Made by a program: the position numbers and the translations under genes. The notes beneath the pieces were generated by a model, which saw nothing but the letters and a program-made list of their open reading frames with translations, did no database searches and had not been told where the DNA came from. From positions 1 through 30,947 of the IMG/VR virus record IMGVR_UViG_3300035010_000020: DNA of 30,947 nt; one strand, written 5' to 3'. This document shows, piece by piece, positions 13,495 to 21,079 of the stretch. The stretch comes from a virus. Position 1 is the first letter of the stretch, and every line of letters begins with the position of its first letter.

Positions 13495-14805
13495 TTATGT
13501 CAGGGCTTTTTTTTTTGAAGCACCCTGAGCGGCGGGTTCTGGTTGGGTGACACCGGAACCGGCGTTTTTAATTCCTAAAATTCTAAGACCGGTAATCTGT
13601 TCAATTTGCTCAGGATCAAAATCAAAATAATTTCCTAATCCGCTAATAATTTTAATCAGCTTATCAATAGTCATTTCATCTTCATCATCCCACTCAAAAT
13701 CATAGTTTGCAAGAATTGAGTAAGCAGGTGATAGCTTTACGAGTAACGGAATAAGTTTTTCGTTAACAACATTTCGGACCAGAAGTTTATCTGAAGTAAA
13801 CCGGAACTGCGCTAATTCAAACTGTATTTCCACGGAACCCACAAAACCTTTTTCATCAGTCAGTCCTGTTCCTCCCAGAATTCTTTTGGAAGTTTCATTG
13901 TCAGCCCGTTTGATCAATCCGTCAAATGCTTCCTGGCTATTGGTAGATGATATATTCGGAATTTCAAATTTTTCGTTTCCACGACCGATCATGAAATTAT
14001 TGCTTTTGAAATTTGTTGCCATTTCAAAAAGCTCCAGTAATCGTTCATCATCCTCCCGGTCGGTAGTAACAAACAAAGGCGGTACGCCGTACTTTTCAAT
14101 GAAATCGAGCCATGAACCCAGACCCAATTTTTTAGCCAAGATAATCGGCGCAATTAAAGCCCGGATCCCTAAATCTTTGTAGTCTTTACCAACCTGAATA
14201 TAATAAGTGGAAAGCGGCCCGTTTCTATAATCTTCACCAGTGGTCTGACCAGGTTCCTTCAGGATAATTCCTTTCTTTGCATTGAAATAGGGCTGCTCAA
14301 TCTCTTTTATTTCCGTTAAAAATCCTTCTTCATTGGTTTTGAAAACTTCAATAAGCTTTGTGCCGTCAAACTTGTACTCCAGGACCAGTTTGATAAATTC
14401 CTGAAACCATAAAGTTTTAAAAAGTTTTTCAGCCTCTTCATCCCGCTCTTTTGTTGTTTTGCTTACAAGCTTAAAAGGAGATTGTTGCGTTTTGGCTATC
14501 CTTGTTTCAATTGTAGATTCCAGGTGATTGTCGGTCCATTGGTTTCGGTATAACGCATGCAGATTTGTTTTGTCCGGGTTATCCGGATCCGTTGCGAGCA
14601 TTACGGCCGTTTTCCATGAAGCCAGATCTTCCACTCTCATAATGGTTGCCTGGTGTTTTACCACATCTGAAGGCATAGACGGATTCTGTCTTTTTCCCGC
14701 TGCCATTACCTGGTTTAACTGGGTGTATGAAGCATTGCCAATGAAAAATTTTTCAGCGGCTCTGTATATTGGATTTGTCTTTAAACGTTGTTTAAATGGT
14801 TTCAT
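13495..14805 (-). CDS. Portal protein, DUF935/Mu gp29-like
   Basis: This 436-aa protein should form the dodecameric ring at the DNA-entry vertex of the head. Family marks include HLESTIETRIAKTQQSPFKL near residue 95, LIAPIILAKKLGLGSWLDFI with EKYGVPPLFV, and LGGTGLTDEKG near the C-terminal third. Mu gp29 is about 510 aa, so this is a short version. The C-terminus is Ala/Lys-rich (AAQGASKKKALT). Its start overlaps the stop of the gp36-like gene by 1 nt, and it precedes the gp30-like gene. Confidence 0.85.
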   Translation of the reverse strand: MKPFKQRLKTNPIYRAAEKFFIGNASYTQLNQVMAAGKRQNPSMPSDVVKHQATIMRVEDLASWKTAVMLATDPDNPDKTNLHALYRNQWTDNHLESTIETRIAKTQQSPFKLVSKTTKERDEEAEKLFKTLWFQEFIKLVLEYKFDGTKLIEVFKTNEEGFLTEIKEIEQPYFNAKKGIILKEPGQTTGEDYRNGPLSTYYIQVGKDYKDLGIRALIAPIILAKKLGLGSWLDFIEKYGVPPLFVTTDREDDERLLELFEMATNFKSNNFMIGRGNEKFEIPNISSTNSQEAFDGLIKRADNETSKRILGGTGLTDEKGFVGSVEIQFELAQFRFTSDKLLVRNVVNEKLIPLLVKLSPAYSILANYDFEWDDEDEMTIDKLIKIISGLGNYFDFDPEQIEQITGLRILGIKNAGSGVTQPEPAAQGASKKKALT

Positions 14806-15227
14806 CAGATATAAAAGTTTTCATTTTTTAAATTGCCATACAGCATTTTTGAGGCTGTTGTTCCTGTTGATTCTGAGGGTTTAGCCGGCAGATCATCAAA
14901 CTTGATAATACCGCGATGCATCTTATCCAGTTCCCGTTCCGCCCATTCCAGATCCTTTTCATTGCTTTCGCCGGCTTTCCTTCCGTTCCGTCTCTTCATA
15001 TCATATCCTACCATTTTGGCCAGGATTTTTATGATATGTGGATGACGTACCGGTGAAGTTTTGGAAAAAATTGTCTCAACATCATAGTATTTTGAAATCA
15101 TGGATTTCACTTCTGTGATTCGGTGTTCCTCCAGTTCGTCCCTGGCCTGTTCAAAATCAGCCACGCTTTCATCCAGTAGGCGTTCAAGCGTGTACGTGTT
15201 TAAATCTTTATTCTGTAAGTAAATCAT
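14805..15227 (-). CDS. Head-tail connector, DUF1320/Mu gp36-like
   Basis: This 140-aa protein has the gp36-family layout: N-terminal LNTYTLERLLDESVADFEQA, helical KSMISKYYDV, PHIIKILAKMVGYDMKRRNG, and DLEWAERELDKMHRGIIKF near residue 95-115. The family makes the adaptor between portal and tail. In Mu the gene lies after the capsid gene; here it lies between terminase and portal on the minus strand. It overlaps its neighbours by 4 and 1 nt. Confidence 0.65.
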   Translation of the reverse strand: MIYLQNKDLNTYTLERLLDESVADFEQARDELEEHRITEVKSMISKYYDVETIFSKTSPVRHPHIIKILAKMVGYDMKRRNGRKAGESNEKDLEWAERELDKMHRGIIKFDDLPAKPSESTGTTASKMLYGNLKNENFYI

Positions 15228-16741
15228 ATACGTTCATTCTTTGGTTTCATTTTACCCATTAGGTTTTTAGCTTTTTTCTTTGGAGTGTATTTTTCAAGTT
15301 CTTTTGTGGTGGCTTCATGGCTGTCCGGCCAGTCATCATGGCCATTATAACCTGGTTCAATTCCTTTAAGCTGGCTTAATGCTACCTGCGTATCATTATT
15401 TCCCTTAATGGCTTTGTTTATATACATTCGGTTGTTCTGATAGTAGGACACCAATGATAAGATCCGGTCTTCCTTATTCCCTTTGATCGTAACTTTTTTT
15501 AGTCTGAGTTTTACGCCTGTCTCTTCCTCGACTTCTTCAATGGTCCGCTGTACTTCATCATTCCAGAACTGGGATTCATATTGCCAGTGAACCCGGACGC
15601 CTGGAGGCAGGTTTTTATCAAAAAAACTCATCCATAGCAGTGCTGCTTTCATTTTTGTTTGTTTACAGAAAAGATCATAGATGTAGAATTTCTTCGCCAT
15701 AAGCCCCTGAACATTTACTGCATTATAATCACTGTTTTCGTTCCCGGCGTATGCGATATCCCAATGACCAACGATATGCTCAAATTCTTCGATTGACATA
15801 TCTACCCAGTTGATCATTTCATCTTTAAAGTGAGTTCCTTCAACGTGTGGTTGGTGATTATATTCAGCATTTCCGGCAAGCGTTCCGATCCCTTCAAAAG
15901 GATCTTCAATCAGGATCCGGAAATAATCATCTGAATATTTCTGATGCCAGGTGGGTTTATAAGTTACAGGATCATACGCTTTAACTTCATGTACAATCCA
16001 TTTCGGGTGTTTGTCCTGGAGTTTTGTCTGAATCATTACCGGTGCAAAACGGTTGTTTGCTTGCCACCATCTTCGATATTCACCGTCCATACATGGAATA
16101 AGATCCTGTTCAATCCATTTTACAATTTCATTTTGTCTTTTTGGATTTTTTACAAGTTGCTTATCTTCGATATCATCACAAACAATCATGTTAGGACGGG
16201 TGTTTTTCACTCTTAAACCCCTCACAGATTGTCCCATCCCTAAAGCCTGGCCGATAAAGCCGCCTTTTGTTACGAACTTTTTATCCTCCCAGTTACCTAT
16301 TTGCTGCTGCTCACCGAAATCCGAAATAATACGGGGATTCGCCTCAAATTCTGCTTTGATATCCTCCAGGAGCTGTTTGGCTTTATCAAATGAATTCCCG
16401 ATAATAACCAGGTATACCGGCTCACCACAAAGCCATCGCCAGAAAGGTATAATGATATTACTCCAGACAGATTTTGCAAGCGCCCGGCCCCACTGGCAGA
16501 ATCCTTTAAATGTTTTGTGTTTTGCGATAAGCTCAGCAAATTCGATTTGGAAGTCAGCACATGCTGAAGTTGCATAGTGTGGAAAATAATATTCTACCAT
16601 CCCACGGATATCAGTTTTGTATCCGTCAATTCTTTTTTCTTTCTGTTTCTTTGTTTCGTTCAGGTTTGGTGAGCCTGCGCTGCGCGCAAACTCTAACTTT
16701 TCGAGATAGCGCTCTAAAGCCAGTTTATCCTGTCGTTTCAT
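15224..16741 (-). CDS. Terminase large subunit (Mu gp28-like)
   Basis: This 505-aa protein drives ATP-dependent headful packaging and cuts DNA. The N-terminal ATPase shows a divergent Walker A, WGRALAKS (residues 84-91), a Walker B MIVCDDIED (185-193), and a C-terminal RNase H-like nuclease beginning at HWDIAYAGNENSDYNAV with Asp328. The end HDDWPDSHEATTKEL fits the last acidic nuclease residue region. Length is close to Mu gp28 (about 550 aa). It lies after the small terminase gene with a 62-bp gap and overlaps the next gene by 4 nt. Confidence 0.88.
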   Translation of the reverse strand: MKRQDKLALERYLEKLEFARSAGSPNLNETKKQKEKRIDGYKTDIRGMVEYYFPHYATSACADFQIEFAELIAKHKTFKGFCQWGRALAKSVWSNIIIPFWRWLCGEPVYLVIIGNSFDKAKQLLEDIKAEFEANPRIISDFGEQQQIGNWEDKKFVTKGGFIGQALGMGQSVRGLRVKNTRPNMIVCDDIEDKQLVKNPKRQNEIVKWIEQDLIPCMDGEYRRWWQANNRFAPVMIQTKLQDKHPKWIVHEVKAYDPVTYKPTWHQKYSDDYFRILIEDPFEGIGTLAGNAEYNHQPHVEGTHFKDEMINWVDMSIEEFEHIVGHWDIAYAGNENSDYNAVNVQGLMAKKFYIYDLFCKQTKMKAALLWMSFFDKNLPPGVRVHWQYESQFWNDEVQRTIEEVEEETGVKLRLKKVTIKGNKEDRILSLVSYYQNNRMYINKAIKGNNDTQVALSQLKGIEPGYNGHDDWPDSHEATTKELEKYTPKKKAKNLMGKMKPKNERI

Positions 16742-16772
16742 GTCTTTGGTCGTTATTAGTTTTTTAAGGGCT

Positions 16773-16797
16773 AAAAAAGGCGTTTAAACGCTTTTTA
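16773..16797. repeat. Inverted repeat between the terminase genes
   Basis: The 12-bp perfect palindrome GCGTTTAAACGC (16780-16791) is flanked by AAAAAAG on the left and TTTTT on the right. On the minus strand the hairpin is followed by a T run and could act as a partial terminator between terS and terL. A role in packaging is another option. Confidence 0.45.
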
Positions 16798-16803
16798 AAT
16801 GCT

Positions 16804-17376
16804 CTAATTGTATAGTGTTGCGGCGTGAAGGATGTGTTCGTGTTGAAAGTCTAAAGTTTTCATGTATAATTTTTCGTCATATTCCCTCATAGCGCCAAAG
16901 ATTTTTTCCTGTATTTCGATATACCTGGTTAGAGTAATTTTGTTTTCAGTGTGAAAGTTTGCCAGTGTTTTGTTCCACATGGCAATTCCCTGATCTATAA
17001 AAACCGTTTGCCGCTTCAGGTCTTTTTCTTCTGCCTTCAGTTCCGCGACCTGGGTTTTTAGTTCAACCTGAATATTCTTATTGGAAACCTCGCGGATCTC
17101 TTTTTCAAGTTCGCGGATCTGCTGAGGGTATTCCTTGATTTTTTTCATGATATCCAACCGTTCCACGGCAAGGTCATCAATAACCTGTTGGATCCGGTCA
17201 AGCCTTTGCCCGGACTGATTAATTTTTGAATCCCTGATCTGTTTCCAGTTTCCGTTTTTTATCCAGTCACCTACCGTATTAGGTCTTACTTTGAGTTTTA
17301 TCGCAATTTCCTTTGCTTCCATCCTTTCTTCTGTAAAGTAGAAGAATGCGAGATTTTTCTGCTCTTGTTTGGCCAT
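16804..17376 (-). CDS. Terminase small subunit-like, N-terminal HTH and coiled coil
   Basis: This 190-aa protein begins with a helix-turn-helix (EAKEIAIKLKVRPNTVGDWI, about residues 20-39), followed by a long charged helix region (about 60-125, DDLAVERLDIMKKIKEYPQQ onward) that should form an oligomerising coiled coil. DNA-binding HTH plus coiled coil directly before terL is the usual form of a small terminase, which recognises packaging sites (Mu gp27 position). It is the first gene of the leftward late operon, with a leader of about 20 nt after the promoter at 17401-17431. Confidence 0.7.
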   Translation of the reverse strand: MAKQEQKNLAFFYFTEERMEAKEIAIKLKVRPNTVGDWIKNGNWKQIRDSKINQSGQRLDRIQQVIDDLAVERLDIMKKIKEYPQQIRELEKEIREVSNKNIQVELKTQVAELKAEEKDLKRQTVFIDQGIAMWNKTLANFHTENKITLTRYIEIQEKIFGAMREYDEKLYMKTLDFQHEHILHAATLYN

Positions 17377-17400
17377 CTTATCACTGTATAATTAATGAAG

Positions 17401-17431
17401 CAAAGTTGCGGTGAAGAAAATCCCCTGTAAA
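17401..17431 (-). promoter_or_regulatory. Leftward late promoter
   Basis: On the minus strand TTTA (17431-17428) followed by CAGG, then CAACTTTG (17408-17401) after 19 bp, matches TTTG-N19-TAnnTTTG with one change in each box. The rightward late promoter has the same two changes and the same TTTTACAGG block. Slightly weak boxes suit activator-dependent transcription. Confidence 0.6.
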
Positions 17432-17436
17432 ATTCC

Positions 17437-17496
17437 CGTACTAAATCGTACCGTAAATCGTACTAAATCGTACCGTGAATCGTACCGATCTGGTAC
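17437..17496. repeat. Tandem CGTAC repeats between divergent late promoters (candidate activator sites)
   Basis: CGTAC occurs at 17437, 17447, 17459, 17469 and 17481, and GGTAC at 17492. Spacing alternates 10, 12, 10, 12 (then 11) bp, about one helical turn. The unit is 22 bp, CGTACTAAAT plus CGTACCGTRAAT, present twice (17437-17458 and 17459-17480) with one A/G change, followed by a partial third. The array fills the space between the -33 boxes of both late promoters. Confidence 0.75.
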
Positions 17497-17502
17497 ACCG
17501 AT

Positions 17503-17533
17503 TTTACAGGAAAAAAAAGCCAGTGCAATTTTG
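17503..17533 (+). promoter_or_regulatory. Rightward late promoter
   Basis: TTTA (17503-17506) plus CAGG and, after 19 bp, CAATTTTG (17526-17533) mirror the leftward promoter. The transcript should start near 17539 and give a leader of about 14 nt before the ATG at 17553. This rules out an upstream GTG (17475) as start of the protease gene. Confidence 0.6.
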
Positions 17534-17552
17534 CCAATGTAAAACGAACGGA

Positions 17553-18641
17553 ATGGCAAAAAAGACAAAAATTGAGGCAGCAGTTACCAACGGGGTTTTA
17601 AAACTTCGTTTGTCCGGTAGGATCTGGCAGGGTGACGTTGCATCATCTTTTAAATGGGAAATTGATGCTGCATTGGCTCAAAATATCAGAACTGCTGAAC
17701 TATATATCAATTCTGAAGGCGGATCAGTATTTGAAGCCCAGGAAGCGATCAATGAACTAAAAAGACTTGATAATGTACTGGTCACTATTGGATCATTGGC
17801 TGCTTCTGCTGCAACGATGTTTCTCTGTCATTTTGAAGCTCAATCTTATAGCACGTCACAATTTATGATTCATAAGCCGCTAACCTGGGCAAGCGGAAAC
17901 GAAGACCAAGTGAAGGCGGAACTGAAGGCTCTTACCAATTTAACAAATGTCTACCGATCTGCTTATGCAAAAAAACTGAACATTACTGAAGAGGAGGTTG
18001 ACGATCTATGGAAAAATGACTATTGGATGGATGCAAAAGAAGCCAAAGAAAAGGGCCTGATATCGACAATCATCGACGAAGAAATTGAAGTGGATGAAAC
18101 AACCGTGGCGATGATGGTCGCTTGTGGTTGTCCGAATGTTCCGCAGCCAACTGCCAAAAAACCCGACAATACAAACAACAACGATACAAAAATGGACATC
18201 AATCAATTAAGAGTTGCATTAGGTATGTCAGCTACCGCTACAGAGCAGGAAGTTCTTACCAGATTAACAGAAAACAAAAACAAAGCTGAAGCCGCCGCTG
18301 CTTCTGAGGCTGTTTCTAAAGAACAGGCGAAAACCAACGCCGAAAGGGTTGTTAATAAAGCAATCCTGGATAAAAAGATCACAGCAGATATGAAAGAAAC
18401 CTATGTCAGCTTACATATTCAGGATCCGGCATCAACTGAAGCTATTTTAAACGGTATGAAAGGTGTTACTGCTGCTTCCGAAAGTCAAAAGCACACTGCT
18501 GACGGTGAACTCCCAAAAGGAAGAGAAAACTGGACCATTGATGATTACCTGGAAAAAGATCCACAGGCTTTCAATGATCTATGCGAAACCAATCCGGAAT
18601 TGGTTAAGAAAATGAACGCTGCTTATTCTCTTAAAAAATAA
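17553..18641 (+). CDS. Head maturation protease (ClpP-like, S14/S49 type) fused to scaffold
   Basis: This 362-aa protein shapes and processes the prohead. Residues 1-180 are a ClpP-like protease: LYINSEGGSVFEAQEAI, Ser85 in SLAASAATMF, His107 in FMIHKPL and Asp160 in DYWMDAKEAKEKGLI form the likely triad. After a low-complexity linker (KKPDNTNNNDTK), residues 214-362 form an Ala/Lys/Glu-rich helical scaffold. Mu has the same fusion (gpI protease with nested gpZ scaffold). I chose ATG 17553, which follows the late promoter; a longer frame from GTG 17475 would start upstream of it. Confidence 0.85.
   Translation: MAKKTKIEAAVTNGVLKLRLSGRIWQGDVASSFKWEIDAALAQNIRTAELYINSEGGSVFEAQEAINELKRLDNVLVTIGSLAASAATMFLCHFEAQSYSTSQFMIHKPLTWASGNEDQVKAELKALTNLTNVYRSAYAKKLNITEEEVDDLWKNDYWMDAKEAKEKGLISTIIDEEIEVDETTVAMMVACGCPNVPQPTAKKPDNTNNNDTKMDINQLRVALGMSATATEQEVLTRLTENKNKAEAAAASEAVSKEQAKTNAERVVNKAILDKKITADMKETYVSLHIQDPASTEAILNGMKGVTAASESQKHTADGELPKGRENWTIDDYLEKDPQAFNDLCETNPELVKKMNAAYSLKK
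18192..18641 (+). CDS. Possible nested scaffold protein (internal start)
   Basis: ATG 18192 begins MDINQLRVALGMSATATEQE in the same frame as the protease, right after the Asn-rich linker and behind an A-rich stretch, which is a favourable start context in Bacteroidota. It would yield a 149-aa scaffold alone, as Mu makes gpZ from inside gpI. This start is inferred from domain position and analogy. Confidence 0.4.
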   Translation: MDINQLRVALGMSATATEQEVLTRLTENKNKAEAAAASEAVSKEQAKTNAERVVNKAILDKKITADMKETYVSLHIQDPASTEAILNGMKGVTAASESQKHTADGELPKGRENWTIDDYLEKDPQAFNDLCETNPELVKKMNAAYSLKK

Positions 18642-18657
18642 TTTTTACTAATTAACT

Positions 18658-19560
18658 ATGTCACAAAAAGTAGTAAGCGTTTTAGCGCTTAAAAATGAGT
18701 TGGCGGTTACTGAGTTGGTTAAGAACTTTAACCATGAGCATACCTGGCTTCAGGAAGTGCCTTCAAAACCGCAATGGGTAGGAAATGACGTGATCAAAAT
18801 TCCGATCCAGGGAACGGCCCCGAAAGTTCTTATTGATAATAAAATTTATCCAATCAACGGGTCACAGCGTGAAGATGGTCACATCAAGATTTCTCTTCAT
18901 AAGTATGAAACGGAAAACACTGAAGTAACATCGGATGAACTTTACGCGCTTCCGTACGAAAAAGTGAATGACGTTCAGGTTCAACACAGAGAAACTTTGG
19001 AAGATGTTACGGCTGAACATGCTTTGTTTTCCTTAACACCTGAAGAGGATAGCCCGGTATCGCCTGTATTGGTGACAACAGGACCGGATGACGGAACTGG
19101 CAGAAAAAGGTTAATCACTAAGGACCTGAGAACACTTAAAAAGAAACTTGATAAACTGAAAGTTCCTAAAAAAGGGCGTGTATTGGTTTTATGTTCGGAT
19201 CACGTAGATGATTTACTGGAGCAGGACGAAAAGTTCAACCAGCGTTACATGAACCACGAAGAGGGCGCCATTGCCGCCAAATATTACGGATTTAAAATCT
19301 ACGAAAGTATTTATGCTCCTGAGTTTACGGATGCAGGCGTGAAAATTCCGTATGGCAGCGCTACTGAAGGAACTGAAGCTTCCGTTTGTTTCTTCGCTCC
19401 AATGACTGCGAAAGCACCGGGAACAGCTGAACGTTTTGCAATCGACAAAACTCAGAATCCTCAGTTTAGACGTCACGAAATTGGATTTGAATTGCACTGG
19501 GTGTGCGTAGCGATCAAAGATGAAGGTCTTGCCGCTATCAGATCAGGAAAAGCAGCTTAA
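18658..19560 (+). CDS. Major capsid protein (Mu T-like position)
   Basis: This 300-aa protein directly follows the protease/scaffold, which is the major head protein's place in Mu-like phages. Mu gpT is about 305 aa. The sequence has the expected mixed alpha/beta composition with capsid-like segments: KIPIQGTAPKVLIDN, an extended loop region (DDGTGRKRLITKDLRTL), RVLVLCSDHVDDLLEQD and an RHEIGFELHWVCVAI end. It should be made in large amounts. Assignment rests on length, order and pattern. Confidence 0.82.
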   Translation: MSQKVVSVLALKNELAVTELVKNFNHEHTWLQEVPSKPQWVGNDVIKIPIQGTAPKVLIDNKIYPINGSQREDGHIKISLHKYETENTEVTSDELYALPYEKVNDVQVQHRETLEDVTAEHALFSLTPEEDSPVSPVLVTTGPDDGTGRKRLITKDLRTLKKKLDKLKVPKKGRVLVLCSDHVDDLLEQDEKFNQRYMNHEEGAIAAKYYGFKIYESIYAPEFTDAGVKIPYGSATEGTEASVCFFAPMTAKAPGTAERFAIDKTQNPQFRRHEIGFELHWVCVAIKDEGLAAIRSGKAA

Positions 19561-19599
19561 TAATAACTAATAACCATTTTACTATATCAATCAGAAGCC

Positions 19600-20067
19600 A
19601 TGTCAACACTCAATCAATTATCATTAAAAATCGCTCAAAGCCAAAACGGCGTACAGGAAATTCCCAAAAACAGCAATGCTGGACCAGCAGTGGAATCATA
19701 TCTTAAAAGTGTTGGGCTTGGTAAAGGATACGCGTGGTGCATGGCTTTTGTTTATTGGTCGGTCAAAAAGGCCGCTGAAGAACTAAAAACAACTAACCCC
19801 CTGATAAAAACAGCCGGCGTATTACGCCAGTGGAATGAGATCAATCCAAAACTGAAGTTTGGAGGACCTAAGCCTGGAGATATATTCATAATGGATTTCG
19901 GAAAAGGCCAGGGACATACCGGATTTGTGGTGGAAGTTTACGGTAATGGTACTGTGAAAACCATCGAAGGTAATACCAATGATGACGGAAGCCGCGAAGG
20001 TTACGAAGTCGCCTACAGGATCCGGAAGAACTCAGTTTTCAAGGGATTTATCAGGATACCTAACTAA
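19600..20067 (+). CDS. Endolysin with CHAP-type amidase/peptidase domain
   Basis: This 155-aa protein should cut peptidoglycan at lysis. It is a single CHAP (NlpC/P60-like) domain: Cys47 in YAWCMAFVYW, His106 in GQGHTGFVVEV, and Glu123/Asn125 in TIEGNTND. It resembles the TIGR02594 group found in phages of Gram-negative bacteria. It has no signal peptide, so it needs a holin, none of which is obvious nearby. It lies between the capsid gene and a spanin-like gene, so lysis genes are embedded in the late operon. The start follows 39 nt after the capsid stop. Confidence 0.82.
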   Translation: MSTLNQLSLKIAQSQNGVQEIPKNSNAGPAVESYLKSVGLGKGYAWCMAFVYWSVKKAAEELKTTNPLIKTAGVLRQWNEINPKLKFGGPKPGDIFIMDFGKGQGHTGFVVEVYGNGTVKTIEGNTNDDGSREGYEVAYRIRKNSVFKGFIRIPN

Positions 20068-20070
20068 TCA

Positions 20071-20589
20071 ATGAAAACAGCATTCATATTTATATTTTTA
20101 ATTCTGGGTTGCCTTGCTTTTACCGGTTGTAAAAGCAAGCAGCTCCCAGGAGAAAAAACAGAACGTCTGATCTATCAGACAGAAACCGTAAAGGATACGG
20201 TTTTAGTAGTCGAAAAAGATAGTTCTTTTTATTCTGCTTACATCGAGTGTATCAACGGGAAACCCGTTTTAAAAGAGATTTCAAATTCAGAAAAAGCGAA
20301 GTCACTTCCAAAAAACAAAGCCGGAAAACATTTGGCAATTCCTAACGTGAAACTGCAAAACGGCGTTTTGTCAGTCGATTGCCAGAAGGAGGCCGAAAAT
20401 CTTTTTTTTCATTGGAAAGAAAAATTTAGAAAAGAATACGAGCTCACACACAAGCCGGTTCCGGTTCCGGTTCCACTAACTAAATGGCAAGAAGCAAAGA
20501 TGGTGATCGGGTCACTCGTGATCTGGGCGGTCGGTCTGGTCGCTTTGGCTTATCTCATCAGGTTTTTAATCCGTAGAAAAATATTTTAA
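20071..20589 (+). CDS. Probable unimolecular spanin (lipoprotein with C-terminal membrane anchor)
   Basis: The 172-aa protein starts with a lipoprotein signal, MKTAFIFIFLILGCLAFTGC (lipidated Cys20), and ends with a membrane helix, KMVIGSLVIWAVGLVALAYL (about 144-163), followed by RFLIRRKIF. Between them is a periplasmic region with a Pro-rich PVPVPVP turn. One protein anchored in the outer membrane by lipid and in the inner membrane by a helix is the plan of T1-type u-spanins, which fuse the two membranes in the last lysis step. It lies 3 nt after the endolysin gene. CKSKQ lacks the acidic surface-export signal of Bacteroidota lipoproteins, so the lipid should stay at the inner leaflet. Confidence 0.7.
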   Translation: MKTAFIFIFLILGCLAFTGCKSKQLPGEKTERLIYQTETVKDTVLVVEKDSSFYSAYIECINGKPVLKEISNSEKAKSLPKNKAGKHLAIPNVKLQNGVLSVDCQKEAENLFFHWKEKFRKEYELTHKPVPVPVPLTKWQEAKMVIGSLVIWAVGLVALAYLIRFLIRRKIF

Positions 20590-20590
20590 A

Positions 20591-21079
20591 GTGAAAAATA
20601 CTAAATCATTACAGGAACTGCTTGAACTTTCAGCAGATCTATTCAATAACGAAAAACACCAGGACGTTGATATCGTCTATGCCGCTGAAGATGGCTTCAT
20701 CTTTTTTGAAGATAACCGGGCGCGTGTACATTGCAGGAGAATTCCAGGACTGAAGTTTCACACTATTACAAGAACACAGGCCTTTCAGGCCGTTCCATTG
20801 ACAGATGAATGGGAAAACGTGACTGTAAATGTGAATTCTGAAGATGTACAAACAGTCAATGGAACGCTTGCTTTACATATTGCACCGGTGGTAACAAAAG
20901 AAGCTGATCAGGATCCTGAAGCTGAAGCAAAAGAACTGGAAGCGTTAAAAGTACAATATGAAGAGCTTTATGGAAAAGCAGCACACCACAATGTAGGCGC
21001 TGAAAGGCTAAAGGTTTTAATTGCTGAAAAATTGACTGAAGGAACAAAAACTGAAGAATCACAAAATCAACCTGAATAA
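20591..21079 (+). CDS. Head-associated protein, Mu/FluMu gp35-like
   Basis: This 162-aa protein starts with GTG at 20591, 1 nt after the spanin stop. The C-terminus has a HeH/LEM-like helical block: KVQYEELYGKAAHHNVGAER followed by LKVLIAEKL (about 114-142), the form seen in FluMu gp35-type proteins near the capsid gene. The N-terminal part (EDGFIFFEDNRARVHCRR) is beta-like. Possible roles are head decoration or stabilisation. It overlaps the sheath gene by 1 nt. Confidence 0.55.
   Translation: MKNTKSLQELLELSADLFNNEKHQDVDIVYAAEDGFIFFEDNRARVHCRRIPGLKFHTITRTQAFQAVPLTDEWENVTVNVNSEDVQTVNGTLALHIAPVVTKEADQDPEAEAKELEALKVQYEELYGKAAHHNVGAERLKVLIAEKLTEGTKTEESQNQPE

Noticed and set aside
16053-16577. 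174-aa plus-strand frame inside terL
   Set aside because: It is antisense to the confident terminase gene and has a low-complexity, Cys/Phe/Ser-rich composition.
17437-17496. CRISPR array
   Set aside because: The repeats are 10-12 bp apart with no unique spacers, and no cas genes are present.
17475-17552. GTG start extending the protease gene by 26 residues
   Set aside because: It lies inside the activator-repeat region and upstream of the mapped-by-motif late promoter; the extra residues look like translated regulatory DNA.
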